A DNA stretch of 37,299 nt from Nitrospira lenta (GTDB lineage Bacteria; Nitrospirota; Nitrospiria; Nitrospirales; Nitrospiraceae). Shown one piece after another: positions 7,068-16,512 of the stretch. Position 1 is the stretch's first letter, and each line of letters starts with the position of its first letter. The position numbers and the translations under genes were made by a program. The stretch is from the NCBI GenBank assembly GCA_945865525.1, contig CAMBDY010000018.1, positions 1 through 37,299 of the forward strand. The letters are read 5' to 3'. Under the pieces are notes generated by a model. The model searched no databases. It worked only from the letters and a program-made list of their open reading frames with translations, and was not told the origin of the DNA.

Positions 7068-7441
7068 GATGCCCTCCTTTGCGTGGTAACTCGCGTGAGT
7101 TGCCCTTCGCGTGCCGTTAGGTTTTGTCTCGACTATGCCGAAAATCCTGTGGCTCCAGAAATAACGACCGCATTCTGTTCATCTGTCCGCCAGGCATTCG
7201 AGCGTCCACTATGATGGGATGCAGAGTGGTAACTCCTGATGGGCAATCGCACTGAAACAATCGGGAGAGATGGGCGGAGTGACAACTTAATGCTGCCCGC
7301 ATCAGGGCTCAGGATATCATGAGGGTAATCTGTAGTCAAAACAGGGTATATGAGCGAGGTGCCCAGCGCGACATGGCGTCCGTGTCTTCCTGGCCGATCG
7401 AGTGAGTGCGGGAGGGGAGGGAGTTCCGGTTACTAGTTGGC
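7068..7441. other. Intergenic region between proS and the AUC-start gene
   Basis: No gene is supported here. The left edge holds the AGGAGG of the small gene at 7067; its frame stays open upstream but lacks a normal start codon. I see no strong hairpin with a T run after the proS stop at 7442, so the small gene could be co-transcribed with proS. Confidence 0.45.
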
Positions 7442-9133
7442 CTACATACGAGTGAGATAGGCGGCGACTTGGGCTGGTGGTAACTTGATCTTGAGACCGT
7501 CTTTTCTGGTTTTCACTTCTACGACGCCTTCGGTGAGGCCCTTGTCCCCGACGACGACTTGGAAGGGGGCTCCCATCAGGTCTGCATCGTTGAACTTTAC
7601 GCCAGCCCGTTCATCCCGATCATCCCAGAGGACTTCCAATCCTGCTGCCTGAAGTTCTGCATAGAGCTGTTCGGTGACTTGGACCGTCTGGGCCGATTGA
7701 GTGAGTGGGAGGAGATGCACGTGGAAGGGCGCAATCGGGAAGGGCCAGATAATGCCTTTCGTGTCGTGGTTCTGTTCGATTGCCGAGGCCGCCGTCCGGC
7801 CAACGCCGATTCCGTAGCAGCCCATGACGGCCAGGCATTCTTGACCCTGTGCATCCAAGTATGAGGCCTTCATGGCGGCACTGTACTTGGTGCCCAGCAT
7901 AAAGACATGTCCCACCTCGATACCTTTTGTTGATTTCAACGTCCCATCTTTTCTCGGCGAGGGATCGCCCGCACGGGCGCTGCGCAGATCGGCAAATTGC
8001 TCCACCTGAAAATCGCGCTCTAAATTTGCATCGACATAGTGTGTGTCGAGCTGGCTGCCGCCGACGACGACGTTGCGCAAAACTTTGATTGCGTGATCAG
8101 CAATGATTCGAATCTGCTTCAGGCCAACGGGGCCAGTAAATCCAACCGGTGCGCCAGTGACTTGCTCAACGACGGCAGGAGTCGCGAGCGCAAGCTCCGT
8201 GACGCACAGGAGCCGCTGAACTTTGATTTCATTGACCTCGTGGTCGCCTCGGACCAGCACAGCCACCGTCTCTTTTCCTGTTGAATAGAGGAGCGTCTTG
8301 ACAAGATGCGAGGGGGAGACGCTTAAAAATTTTGTGACTTCTTCAACGGTTCGGCAGCGCGGCGTCTGGACTTTGCGCAGGGGGCGCTGGGCTTCGGTGT
8401 CCACCTCGGTGGGAGGTAGTACCTCCGCTTGCTCGACGTTGGCGGCATAGGTGCCGGTATCGCTGTAGACGATCGTGTTTTCGCCGGTCTCGGCCAGTAC
8501 CATGAACTCATGTGAGGAGCTGCCGCCGATTAGGCCTGTGTCAGCTTCCACGGCTCGGAAGGTCAGGCCGCAGCGCGTGAAGATCCGGTCGTAGGCATCG
8601 TACATCTTCTGGTAGCTGAGTATGGCGCTTGCGGGGTCCTGATCGAAGCTGTAGGCATCCTTCATGATGAACTCGCGGCCTCGCATGAGCCCGAAGCGTG
8701 GACGGATTTCGTCGCGAAACTTCGTTTGAATTTGATAGAAGCTTATCGGTAGCTGCCGGTAGGAGCGGACTTCGCGTCGGAACAGGTCCGTGATGACTTC
8801 TTCATGGGTTGGCCCCAAACAGAATTCGCGCTCATGGCGATCCTTAAAACGGATCAATTCCTTGCCATAGAAACTCCATCGGCCTGTTTCCTGCCAGAGC
8901 TCTGCAGGGGCAGCGATGGGCATGAGTAATTCCTGAGCGCCGGCTCGATTCATTTCCTCGCGAATGATTTGTTCGATCTTGCGGATGACCCGGAGGCCCA
9001 GCGGAAGATAGGTGTAGATGCCGGCGGCCACCTTGCGGATCAGCCCAGCTCTGAGCATGAGTTTATGGCTGGCAGTTTCGGCTTCGCCTGGGTCTTCCCG
9101 CAATGTGGGGATTAAGACTTGAGATGTTCGCAT
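7442..9133 (-). CDS. proS: Prolyl-tRNA synthetase, bacterial type with editing domain
   Basis: This class II synthetase charges tRNA-Pro with proline. The 563 residues match the long bacterial form. It opens MRTSQVLIPTLREDP, has the motif 1 and TH-EE region (GPTHEEVITDLFR, about 110-122), and motif 2 FRDEIRPRFGLMRGREF. A YbaK-like editing insertion covers roughly 230-395, motif 3 is GCYGIGVGRTAASAIEQ, and the C-terminal anticodon-binding domain contains WDDRDERAGVKFNDADL. The ATG at 9133 has only a weak ribosome-binding site. The 115 bases before it carry repeated pairing segments (see 9151-9237). It is the last gene of the uppS-cdsA-dxr-rseP-proS series. Confidence 0.97.
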   Translation of the reverse strand: MRTSQVLIPTLREDPGEAETASHKLMLRAGLIRKVAAGIYTYLPLGLRVIRKIEQIIREEMNRAGAQELLMPIAAPAELWQETGRWSFYGKELIRFKDRHEREFCLGPTHEEVITDLFRREVRSYRQLPISFYQIQTKFRDEIRPRFGLMRGREFIMKDAYSFDQDPASAILSYQKMYDAYDRIFTRCGLTFRAVEADTGLIGGSSSHEFMVLAETGENTIVYSDTGTYAANVEQAEVLPPTEVDTEAQRPLRKVQTPRCRTVEEVTKFLSVSPSHLVKTLLYSTGKETVAVLVRGDHEVNEIKVQRLLCVTELALATPAVVEQVTGAPVGFTGPVGLKQIRIIADHAIKVLRNVVVGGSQLDTHYVDANLERDFQVEQFADLRSARAGDPSPRKDGTLKSTKGIEVGHVFMLGTKYSAAMKASYLDAQGQECLAVMGCYGIGVGRTAASAIEQNHDTKGIIWPFPIAPFHVHLLPLTQSAQTVQVTEQLYAELQAAGLEVLWDDRDERAGVKFNDADLMGAPFQVVVGDKGLTEGVVEVKTRKDGLKIKLPPAQVAAYLTRM

Positions 9134-9150
9134 AGCTTTGTGAGAAAGGT

Positions 9151-9237
9151 CAGACGGTTATTACGTCCGAACGTCTGAAACGCCAGCAAAAGAGACTAGA
9201 TTGTGCCGACAGGCTGACATTCGACATTCAGACGTTC
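9151..9237 (-). promoter_or_regulatory. proS leader with mutually exclusive pairing segments
   Basis: On the minus strand GAACGTCTGAA (9237-9227) can pair perfectly over 11 bases with TTCAGACGTTC (9179-9169). The CAGACG core of the latter can instead pair with CGTCTG at 9156-9151, which ends 17 bases before the proS start. The arrangement resembles an attenuator or a ribosome-access switch. No T-box consensus is seen. Confidence 0.4.
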
Positions 9238-9248
9238 CGATTGACGGT

Positions 9249-10640
9249 CTAGCGAGAGAAGATCCGTTCAAGGTCATTCCAGAACGCAAAGATCATGATG
9301 CCCACTAATAGCACGAGGCCTGCCTGTTGCGCTACTTCTCGCTGGCGTTCACCGAGAGGTTTCCCGAGGATGGCCTCAATCAGGAAAAATAGCAGATGGC
9401 CTCCGTCCAGAATGGGAATTGGCAGCAAGTTGAGGACGCCCAGATTGATGCTCAGAATGGCGAGGAGAAAGACCACACTGGAGGCGCCCTGCGCCGCCGC
9501 TTCTCCTGAAATGTTGGCGATCGTTAGCGGACCACCGATATTTTTTCTGGAGATGTCTCCCACAATCATTTTGTATAGGCCGATGGCGGTCAGTTTGGTC
9601 CAGCCCCACGTTGCTTGCAATCCGTCATAGAGGGAGAGGAGCGGGGTGCTGGAGCGCATGATTGAGCGGCCCAGTCCTGAAATGCCGATCTTGCCGACCT
9701 CGACTGATTGACCATTGACCATGACTTTTTCTGTAGAGGGCGTCACGGTGAGCGGTACACGATGTCCCTCCCGTAACACCTCGACGTGCAGCTGTTGGCC
9801 TGGACGTTCCTTCACCATCCTGGTCATCTGCAACCACGTATGGATCGCTTGGCCCTCAATAGAGACCACATGGTCCCCGGCTTGAAGACCGGCTTGGGCT
9901 GCCGGAGAGCCTTGCACGACGGATGTGACCATCGGAGGAGTGTCCTCGACGCCCAGATAATAGTTTGGCTCCTGTGCTGAGGCCTGAAGGCCAGGGGCGG
10001 TGGTGGGCGTGATCGTCATTGCTTTGATCTGTCCGTCTCGTTTGACCTCGAGAGTCACAGCCTGGCCCTTGCTCTTAGCCACGGCGTCGAGGAGCTCAGC
10101 CCTAGTCGAAATCTCCTGTCCGTTGACCCGGGTGACGCGATCGCCGATCTGGAGACCTGCCGTATCGGCGGGAGAGCCGGGAGCCATGGCTTCGATATCG
10201 GGAGTCAGGTCTTGGAACGTGGGGATGAAGAGCGGCGCGCCGGTTGCGAGCCATGCAGAAAAAATAACATAGGCCAGGATGAAGTTAAATCCTGGTCCCG
10301 CTGCAACGATTAGGACTTTGCCTCCTAGGCGTTGGTGCGCAAACGATCGTGCGCGATCCGCTTCGGTGGTCGCCTCGGTTTCGTCTTCGCCGAACAGCTT
10401 TACGTAGCCGCCGAGCGGAATGGCGGAAAGGAGATATTCGGTTTCGCCCAGTTGGCGGCCGAAAAGCTTCGGACCAAAACCCAGCGAGAATTTGAGAACC
10501 TTGACGCCGACCCAGCGCGCAGCGAGGAAATGCCCGAGCTCATGGAAGGCGACGAGCACGCCCAGGACGACGAGGAACCACCAGGCTTTCTGCAAGAGCA
10601 ACCAGAGCGTATCGGGGGACCAGGTGAATGCCATGAACAA
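9249..10640 (-). CDS. rseP: Site-2 zinc metalloprotease RseP (intramembrane)
   Basis: This inner-membrane protease cleaves anti-sigma factors and leftover signal peptides. The zinc motif HELGH is at residues 33-37 in the first membrane segment, and the partner motif LDGGH is near 411-415. Between them lie two PDZ domains (about 115-200 and 205-290), seen as GSPADTAGLQIGDRVTRVNG and GSPAAQAGLQAGDHVVSIEG. Membrane segments follow near the end. The start could be TTG at 10640, which sits eight bases after GGAG, or ATG at 10634, two codons later; spacing favours the TTG. It follows dxr by 19 bases, the usual order in many bacteria. Confidence 0.96.
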   Translation of the reverse strand: MFMAFTWSPDTLWLLLQKAWWFLVVLGVLVAFHELGHFLAARWVGVKVLKFSLGFGPKLFGRQLGETEYLLSAIPLGGYVKLFGEDETEATTEADRARSFAHQRLGGKVLIVAAGPGFNFILAYVIFSAWLATGAPLFIPTFQDLTPDIEAMAPGSPADTAGLQIGDRVTRVNGQEISTRAELLDAVAKSKGQAVTLEVKRDGQIKAMTITPTTAPGLQASAQEPNYYLGVEDTPPMVTSVVQGSPAAQAGLQAGDHVVSIEGQAIHTWLQMTRMVKERPGQQLHVEVLREGHRVPLTVTPSTEKVMVNGQSVEVGKIGISGLGRSIMRSSTPLLSLYDGLQATWGWTKLTAIGLYKMIVGDISRKNIGGPLTIANISGEAAAQGASSVVFLLAILSINLGVLNLLPIPILDGGHLLFFLIEAILGKPLGERQREVAQQAGLVLLVGIMIFAFWNDLERIFSR

Positions 10641-10659
10641 GGTATATGCTCCTTTAAAA

Positions 10660-11820
10660 CTAGTGAGCTAACGCCGCGACTAACGATTCAGCTTTTTCGC
10701 GGGCCCAACGATCCGCCTCTAATGCCTCTTCCAACGTATCCACGTTTTTAGGGCTGTGGGCGTCCATCGTGCTACGAATAATCTCTACAATAGCAGTAAA
10801 CTGGATCCCCCCCTTGAGAAACGCATCGACGGCGACTTCGTTCGCGGCATTCATCGTGGCCGGCATTGTTCCGCCGATCCTCAGGGACTCATAGCCGAGC
10901 CCCAGGCAAGGGAACCGATCGTGATCCGGTTTACAGAAGGTCAACTTCGCGATCTCGGTCAACTCCAGCGAGGGAAGATCAAGGGGCAAGCGCCCCGGAT
11001 ATCGCATCGCATAGGAAATCGGAGTGCGCATATCTGGCAGTCCTAACTGCGCGATCACGGAACGATCCTGATACTCTACCAGAGAATGGATGATGCTTTC
11101 CCGATGGATCATCACTTCAATCTGTGACTCCGGAATGTCAAAGAGCCAGCGGGCTTCGACGACTTCGAGCCCTTTATTCATGAGGGTGGCCGAGTCGATG
11201 GTGATTTTGGCACCCATCTTCCAATTGGGATGCTGGAGTGCCCGTTCGACGGTGACGTCGCGGAGCTCTTCTTTCGTCAGGGGCCAGAGGGCTCCACCGG
11301 AGGCCGTGAGGATGAGGCGGCGGACATCTTTTTTGCGGTGGCCTTCCAGCGACTGGAAGATCGCACTATGTTCGCTATCAACTGGAAAAATACGTACACC
11401 ATATTTGTGTGCTTCCTGCTGCATCAGTTTCCCCGCCATGACCATTGGTTCTTTATTGGCCAGGGCAATTTGCTTGCCGCTCCGGATGGCCGCCAGTGTG
11501 GGCACGAGGCCGGCCCCGCCGACGATCGCGGAGATAACGAGTTCAGCTTCTGGCGCAGCGGCAACCTGACTCAATGCCTCTTGTCCAGCCAAGATTTCGA
11601 CCGGTAGTCCAGCGCAACGTTGTCTGAGTCTGGTGGCAGCGGAGGTGTCCGAGATGGCCACGATGCGGGGCTTGAACTTGCGGATTTGCGCTTCAAGCTT
11701 TTCGTCATTGCCGCTCGCGGTCAGCCCTGCCACACGGAACTCCCCGGGGAACCGGTCCACGATGTCCAAGGTGCTGGTGCCGATCGACCCGGTCGACCCA
11801 AGGATCACGATCGTTTTCAT
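10660..11820 (-). CDS. dxr: 1-deoxy-D-xylulose 5-phosphate reductoisomerase
   Basis: Dxr catalyses the second step of the MEP isoprenoid pathway, converting DXP to MEP with NADPH. The N-terminal nucleotide-binding motif is GSTGSIG (8-14). Other signatures are LANKEPMVMAG, the metal and substrate segment PVDSEHSAIFQ, LTASGGALW, the stretch HPNWKMGAKITIDSATLMN and MNAANEVAV near the end. The 386 residues are family length. The ATG at 11820 has AGGA upstream. It lies 10 bases after cdsA and feeds precursors to UppS and the HpnD branch encoded in this window. Confidence 0.97.
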   Translation of the reverse strand: MKTIVILGSTGSIGTSTLDIVDRFPGEFRVAGLTASGNDEKLEAQIRKFKPRIVAISDTSAATRLRQRCAGLPVEILAGQEALSQVAAAPEAELVISAIVGGAGLVPTLAAIRSGKQIALANKEPMVMAGKLMQQEAHKYGVRIFPVDSEHSAIFQSLEGHRKKDVRRLILTASGGALWPLTKEELRDVTVERALQHPNWKMGAKITIDSATLMNKGLEVVEARWLFDIPESQIEVMIHRESIIHSLVEYQDRSVIAQLGLPDMRTPISYAMRYPGRLPLDLPSLELTEIAKLTFCKPDHDRFPCLGLGYESLRIGGTMPATMNAANEVAVDAFLKGGIQFTAIVEIIRSTMDAHSPKNVDTLEEALEADRWAREKAESLVAALAH

Positions 11821-11830
11821 AGCGGTGTCC

Positions 11831-12703
11831 TCATTTGATGATCCATAGCCGGCTCACCATCGTGACATAGTAGTAGAAGGCAGGGGCGGTGAACAAGAGA
11901 CTATCCAACCGGTCGAGCATACCGCCATGACCCGGCAGTATCCCGCCGGAGTCTTTAATGCCGGCGCTGCGTTTCATGGCCGATTCGCTCAGATCGCCCC
12001 AAAGACCTGTGATAGTCAGGAGGATCCCTAAGGCTAGACAGTCGAGCACCGATAGCGCCGGAAGAAACCACCAGCGAATGATGTATGCGGCGATTATCGC
12101 GCTGATCACGCCACCCGCCAAGCCTTCGTAGGATTTCTTCGGACTGATTGTGGGAGCCAAGCGGTGTCGTCCGTAGAGGGTGCCGACATAGTAGGCGCCG
12201 GTATCGGAGGCCCAGGTCACGAGCAGGAGAAAGAAAATAAGCCATTCACCTTGAGGGAGTAGTCTCGCCATGGAGAGCGAGCCGAGTGTAAGGCCCAGGT
12301 AGAGTACGCCGAACAGGGTCAGGGCCCCGTCCCTCAAGCTCTGCTCAAGGGGTGCGCGGCTGAAGAGGGGGACGGAAATGATACCGATCAATGTGGCAAG
12401 GAGGCTGGGCACGATGATGTTTGGCCAATGCGCGCCCAGAATCACGGCCGCGAATCCTGCTAGGCCGATTCCGATTAGCCAGGTCTGGCTGCGACCGTTG
12501 AAAGATAGTCGGTAGAATTCGAAGAGGGCGAGCGCTCCCGCCAGCACAACGACGCCAGAAAACACGAGGGGCGGGAGGTAGCGAATGACGGCATACAGTA
12601 GGGGCGCCAGGATCAGCACGGTATAGAGCCGACGCGGATCAAACCGAGTTGCCGCCACTGGCGTTGGGTGAGTCGGCTGCTGACCGGTGGTGGATGGTTG
12701 CAT
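11831..12703 (-). CDS. cdsA: Phosphatidate cytidylyltransferase (CDP-diglyceride synthase)
   Basis: This integral membrane enzyme makes CDP-diacylglycerol from phosphatidic acid and CTP for phospholipid synthesis. The family signature is complete at about residues 241-267 (SAMKRSAGIKDSGG, then ILPGHGGMLDRLD). At least six hydrophobic segments precede it. The 290 residues are typical. The first 25 residues are polar and Thr/Pro-rich, so a later start is possible; no strong Shine-Dalgarno is seen before the ATG at 12703. It lies 20 bases after uppS in the same operon. Confidence 0.95.
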   Translation of the reverse strand: MQPSTTGQQPTHPTPVAATRFDPRRLYTVLILAPLLYAVIRYLPPLVFSGVVVLAGALALFEFYRLSFNGRSQTWLIGIGLAGFAAVILGAHWPNIIVPSLLATLIGIISVPLFSRAPLEQSLRDGALTLFGVLYLGLTLGSLSMARLLPQGEWLIFFLLLVTWASDTGAYYVGTLYGRHRLAPTISPKKSYEGLAGGVISAIIAAYIIRWWFLPALSVLDCLALGILLTITGLWGDLSESAMKRSAGIKDSGGILPGHGGMLDRLDSLLFTAPAFYYYVTMVSRLWIIK

Positions 12704-12723
12704 CTAGAGGGTTTAGTTGACCA

Positions 12724-13512
12724 CTATGAGGAAGTCGTGCGGCTCAGGACTCGACCAAATCGCCGCTCGCGGCCCTGGTAGTCCAGTAGGGCCAGCAAGA
12801 ATTCGTGGCGCCGGAAGTCGGGCCAGAGGGTTGGCGTGAAATAGAGCTCGGCATAGGCCAGTTGCCAGAGGAGGAAATTGCTGATGCGGGTTTCGCCGCT
12901 GGTGCGAATCAGAAGATCGGGATCTGGTAGTCCCTGAGTATAGAGGTGTTGCTGGAGCACTGCCTCATCCACTTCGTCCGGTTGCAGTGTTCCCTTTTGC
13001 ACGTCACGCAGGATTTCCCGCACGGCATCGACGATCTCTGCGCGGCCACCGTAGCTGAGGGCCACGGTGAGGTGGAGTCTGTCAAGATGTGCAGTCGCCT
13101 GTTCCGCCTCATGGACCCGTTGGATAGTGGAGGCCGGGAGGTTTTTGATTCTGCCGATTGTGCGAAACCGAATACCATGTTCAATGAGTTTCCTAGATTC
13201 CTCCGCTAGGAAGTCTTCAAGCAAGTTCATGAGCGCGGATGTTTCGTGAGCAGGCCGATTCCAGTTTTCGTGTGAAAACGCGTAAATGGTTAAAGCCTGG
13301 ATGCCTAGGTCTGAGCAAGCTTGGGTGATTTCCCTGATGGATTTGACCCCTTCCCGATGACCGGCAATGCGGGGGAGGTATCGTGCTTCTGCCCAACGAC
13401 CGTTGCCGTCCATGATGATTGCCACGTGTTTCGGCAGGAGGTTTGGGTTGAGCTTCGCACCCAGATCTTCGGTTGATAGCTGGTCTATGGCCGATGATTG
13501 GTTCGTACTCAT
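12724..13512 (-). CDS. uppS: Isoprenyl transferase (undecaprenyl diphosphate synthase)
   Basis: This is a cis-prenyltransferase that makes the C55 lipid carrier for cell-wall and O-antigen synthesis. The catalytic segment IIMDGNGRW is at residues 32-40, with the key Asp at 35. The substrate-binding region RTSGETRISNFLLWQLAYAE and a PTLWPDF end are present. With ATG at 13512 the protein has 262 residues, close to E. coli UppS (253). The frame is open 42 codons further upstream, but that extension lacks family similarity. No strong ribosome-binding site is visible. It is the first gene of the block and diverges from tldD. Confidence 0.96.
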   Translation of the reverse strand: MSTNQSSAIDQLSTEDLGAKLNPNLLPKHVAIIMDGNGRWAEARYLPRIAGHREGVKSIREITQACSDLGIQALTIYAFSHENWNRPAHETSALMNLLEDFLAEESRKLIEHGIRFRTIGRIKNLPASTIQRVHEAEQATAHLDRLHLTVALSYGGRAEIVDAVREILRDVQKGTLQPDEVDEAVLQQHLYTQGLPDPDLLIRTSGETRISNFLLWQLAYAELYFTPTLWPDFRRHEFLLALLDYQGRERRFGRVLSRTTSS

Positions 13513-13637
13513 AGGGTGTTGCTGACCACGGTTTTTAATCTTGAAAAATCTTGGGGCAGGAGGCCCAATCCTACTGGTGAGCAGAAGGAAAGTCAAACGA
13601 AAAGCCCTGTGATAGCGACAAGTTGAGTAGGCTCGCA

Positions 13638-13667
13638 TTGCGCCTGCGAAAAAAGATCGGCTATACT
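13638..13667 (+). promoter_or_regulatory. Candidate promoter for the tldD operon
   Basis: TTGCGC (13638-13643) and TATACT (13662-13667, five of six consensus bases) are separated by 18 bases. The -35 match is weak. The element lies 43 bases before the chosen tldD start in the uppS-tldD divergent region. Confidence 0.4.
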
Positions 13668-13709
13668 TCCCAAGTTATCTGTATGCAACCGTATAAGGAT
13701 TCTCAAACC

Positions 13710-15140
13710 ATGGGTGAACTTGTTGATCTCGTATCTTTTGGTCTGACTGAAGGCGAAGTCCTCTCAGCGCTCGGTCGAGTCAAGGTCCGTGATGTCGATT
13801 ATGCCGACCTTTACTTTGAGTCTTGCGTGTCCGAGTCCGTCTCGATGGAGGAGTCGCTTGTCAAGCGCGCCACGAAGAGTGTGTCGCAGGGTGTGGGGGT
13901 CCGAGCGACGGTGGGTGAGAAAACTGGTTTTGCCTATTCCGATGAGTTGACGAAAAAGGACCTTGATCTGGCGGCCGATACGGCCCGGTATATTGCGAGT
14001 TCTCCAAGCAGAGGCCAAGCCGTTCCTGTGCCGGTCCGTCAGCGCCCGACGCACGATCTCTATCCGGTTGACCGGGTACAGGTTGAAGTCGCCACGGTGG
14101 ACCGTGTCGCCCTGCTGAATGCGATCGATGCCGAGGCGCGTCGGTATGATCCGCGCATCAAGAGTGTCATGGCCTCGTTTAATACGGAATATAAAGTGGT
14201 GGTGGTTGCCACCTCGGATGGCACTTTGATTGGTGACGTCCAGCCGCTGTCGCGGTTGCAAGTTACTTGTATTGCTGAAGAGAAGGGCCAACGCCAGTCC
14301 GGTTCATTCGGTGGAGGTGGCCGTGTTGGATTTGAGTTCTATCATGAGGGCGACCGGCATTTACGGTTTGCGCGGGAAGCAGCCCGTCAAGCCATTCTCA
14401 ATCTCTCTGCTGTGGACGCGCCGGCCGGTGTTATGCCGGTTGTGCTGGGCGGAGGCTGGCCGGGAATTTTGTTGCACGAAGCCATTGGCCATGGATTGGA
14501 AGCGGACTTCAACCGCAAGAAAACCTCAGCCTTTTCAAGTCTCCTCGGTAAACGGGTGGCGTCCGATGTCTGTACGATTGTCGATGATGGGACTTTGCCG
14601 GGGCGGCGGGGCTCGCTCAATATGGACGATGAAGGGACTCCGACTGGTCGGACCACGCTCATCGAGAATGGAATTCTGCGCGCCTACATCACCGATAAAT
14701 TAAATGCACGGCTGATGGGCATCCCCGTGACGGGCAACGGGCGACGGGAAAGCTACCAAAGCGTGGTACTGCCTCGGATGACGAATACCTTTATGTTGGC
14801 GGGGACCTCGAATCCAGAGGAGATCATCCGCTCGGTCAATCGTGGCTTGTATGCCGTGTCGTTCGGTGGCGGGCAGGTGGACATCACCAACGGCAAGTTC
14901 GTATTTTCCGCCAGCGAGGCCTATTTGATCGAGGGGGGGAAGGTGACGAGGCCGGTCAAGGGCGCGACATTGATCGGCAGTGGACCGGAGATCCTTACTA
15001 AGGTCTCCATGGTTGGGCATGACCTCAAGCTTGACGAGGGGGTCGGGACCTGCGGCAAGGACGGGCAGTCCGTTCCAGTAGGTGTCGGTCTGCCGACCAT
15101 TCGCATCGACGAAATCACCGTAGGTGGGACACAGGGATGA
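13710..15140 (+). CDS. tldD: TldD metalloprotease subunit
   Basis: TldD is the zinc-bearing partner of the TldD-TldE heterodimer, which degrades unfolded peptides and processes modified peptides such as microcin B17. The HExxxH motif is HEAIGH at residues 256-261. The 476 residues are close to E. coli TldD (481). The ATG at 13710 is chosen because AAGGA lies ten bases before it and the domain starts there; the longer open frame would begin upstream of the -10 element. The stop overlaps the tldE start by four bases (ATGA), which suggests coupled translation and a 1:1 complex. No peptide substrate gene is seen nearby. Confidence 0.95.
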   Translation: MGELVDLVSFGLTEGEVLSALGRVKVRDVDYADLYFESCVSESVSMEESLVKRATKSVSQGVGVRATVGEKTGFAYSDELTKKDLDLAADTARYIASSPSRGQAVPVPVRQRPTHDLYPVDRVQVEVATVDRVALLNAIDAEARRYDPRIKSVMASFNTEYKVVVVATSDGTLIGDVQPLSRLQVTCIAEEKGQRQSGSFGGGGRVGFEFYHEGDRHLRFAREAARQAILNLSAVDAPAGVMPVVLGGGWPGILLHEAIGHGLEADFNRKKTSAFSSLLGKRVASDVCTIVDDGTLPGRRGSLNMDDEGTPTGRTTLIENGILRAYITDKLNARLMGIPVTGNGRRESYQSVVLPRMTNTFMLAGTSNPEEIIRSVNRGLYAVSFGGGQVDITNGKFVFSASEAYLIEGGKVTRPVKGATLIGSGPEILTKVSMVGHDLKLDEGVGTCGKDGQSVPVGVGLPTIRIDEITVGGTQG

Positions 15141-16504
15141 GCCTTCAGATGCACGAGCACGACGGATATAGCCAGCTCGCCTTGGATCTCTTAGCCAAGG
15201 CGAAGCAGAGCGGGGCGACGGAAGCGGACATCATTATTGCCGAGGGCGAAACTTTTTCGGTGCAAGTCCGGTTGGGTACCGTGGATCGTCTCACCAAAGC
15301 CCGGGAAAAACATCTCGGCTTGCGCGTCTTCGTCGGAAAACGTTCTGCCAGCACCGCTACATCAGATTTTTCGGCGGATTCCTTGAGCGCACTCGCTGCC
15401 GAGACCTGTACCTTGGCGAAGGCTGTTGTGGAAGATCCTGTCTCTGGGTTGCCTAAAGCGGATCAGATGGCGGCAGAGAGGACGGATCTGGATTTGTACG
15501 ATCCAACCAGACTGAATACGGAGCAACAGATTGACTTGGCCAAACGGGTCGAGGCTGCCGCCATGTCGATGGACGAGCGAGTGACGAATTCCGAAGGGGG
15601 CGATTTCGACTCCTCTGCTGGGCGTGTCGTGATGGCTAATAGTCATGGATTTCTGGGAGGATACCAAAGTTCCAGCTTCTCCATGTCGGCGTCGCCTGTT
15701 GCCACTGATCCAAAAACCGGGGCCATGCAGCGGGACTCCTGGTACGATGTGCAGCGAAAATTTTCCAAATTGAATTCTCCTGAGGCGGTAGGACTGGAAG
15801 CTGCGCGCAGGGCAGTCCGTAAGCTTGGCGCAAGAAAAGTAGCTACTCAGCGGGTACCGGTTGTGTTTGATGCCGAAATGGCGGGAAGTTTGATGGGGAA
15901 CCTCTGTGGTGCTGTATCGGGTTATTCCCTCTATAAAGGCGTCTCGTTCTTGGCAGGCCAATTAGGCAAATCGCTGGCTCCTGACTATGTGACGGTCTAT
16001 GACGATGGACGAATAGTCGGTGGGCTAGGTTCCCGGCCATTTGACGGCGAAGGGCTGCCGACCAGAAAGACGACCGTGGTGGAACGGGGAGTCTTGAAGA
16101 GCTATCTGCTCGATACCTATTCAGGGCGAAAGCTTGGGATGCCCTCGACCGGCAATGCCTCGCGCAGCGTTGGTGAGAATCCATCGGTCGGTCCCACAAA
16201 CTTTTACCTCGCACCGGGAACGAAAACGGCGCAAGAGATCATTGCGACGGTGAAAGAGGGCCTCTATGTCACGGACCTGATTGGGTTTGGCTTTAATATG
16301 GTCACCGGCGACTATTCACGCGGTGCTTCAGGTTTTTGGATCGAAGGGGGCGAGCTGGCCTATCCTGTCGAAGAAATTACGATCGCGGGTAATTTCAAAG
16401 AGATGTTCGCTGGGATTGAGATGGTCGGCAGCGACATCGTATTCCGTGGGCGTATTACCAGCCCGACCGTCAAGATTGCTGAGATGATGGTCGCGGGGAG
16501 CTAA
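15137..16504 (+). CDS. pmbA: TldE/PmbA metalloprotease-partner subunit
   Basis: This is the non-metal-binding partner of TldD, sharing its fold but lacking HExxxH. The 455 residues fit the family (E. coli PmbA has 450). Recognisable parts are GDFDSSAGRVVMANSHGF in the middle, the RPFDGEGLPTRKTTVVERG segment, and the C-terminal GFNMVTGDYSRGASGFWIEGG region typical of PmbA. Together with TldD it encloses a proteolytic chamber. The start overlaps the tldD stop (ATGA). The dienelactone-hydrolase gene begins eight bases later, so it may belong to the same transcript. Confidence 0.95.
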   Translation: MSLQMHEHDGYSQLALDLLAKAKQSGATEADIIIAEGETFSVQVRLGTVDRLTKAREKHLGLRVFVGKRSASTATSDFSADSLSALAAETCTLAKAVVEDPVSGLPKADQMAAERTDLDLYDPTRLNTEQQIDLAKRVEAAAMSMDERVTNSEGGDFDSSAGRVVMANSHGFLGGYQSSSFSMSASPVATDPKTGAMQRDSWYDVQRKFSKLNSPEAVGLEAARRAVRKLGARKVATQRVPVVFDAEMAGSLMGNLCGAVSGYSLYKGVSFLAGQLGKSLAPDYVTVYDDGRIVGGLGSRPFDGEGLPTRKTTVVERGVLKSYLLDTYSGRKLGMPSTGNASRSVGENPSVGPTNFYLAPGTKTAQEIIATVKEGLYVTDLIGFGFNMVTGDYSRGASGFWIEGGELAYPVEEITIAGNFKEMFAGIEMVGSDIVFRGRITSPTVKIAEMMVAGS

Positions 16505-16512
16505 GAGAAGTT

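Noticed and set aside
7118-7302. Open frames in the gap before proS on both strands
   Set aside because: No ribosome-binding sites or coherent protein features; they read as chance frames in GC-rich sequence.
9151-9237. T-box riboswitch upstream of proS
   Set aside because: The conserved T-box sequence (AGGGTGG-type) and the specifier stem are not visible; only inverted repeats are.
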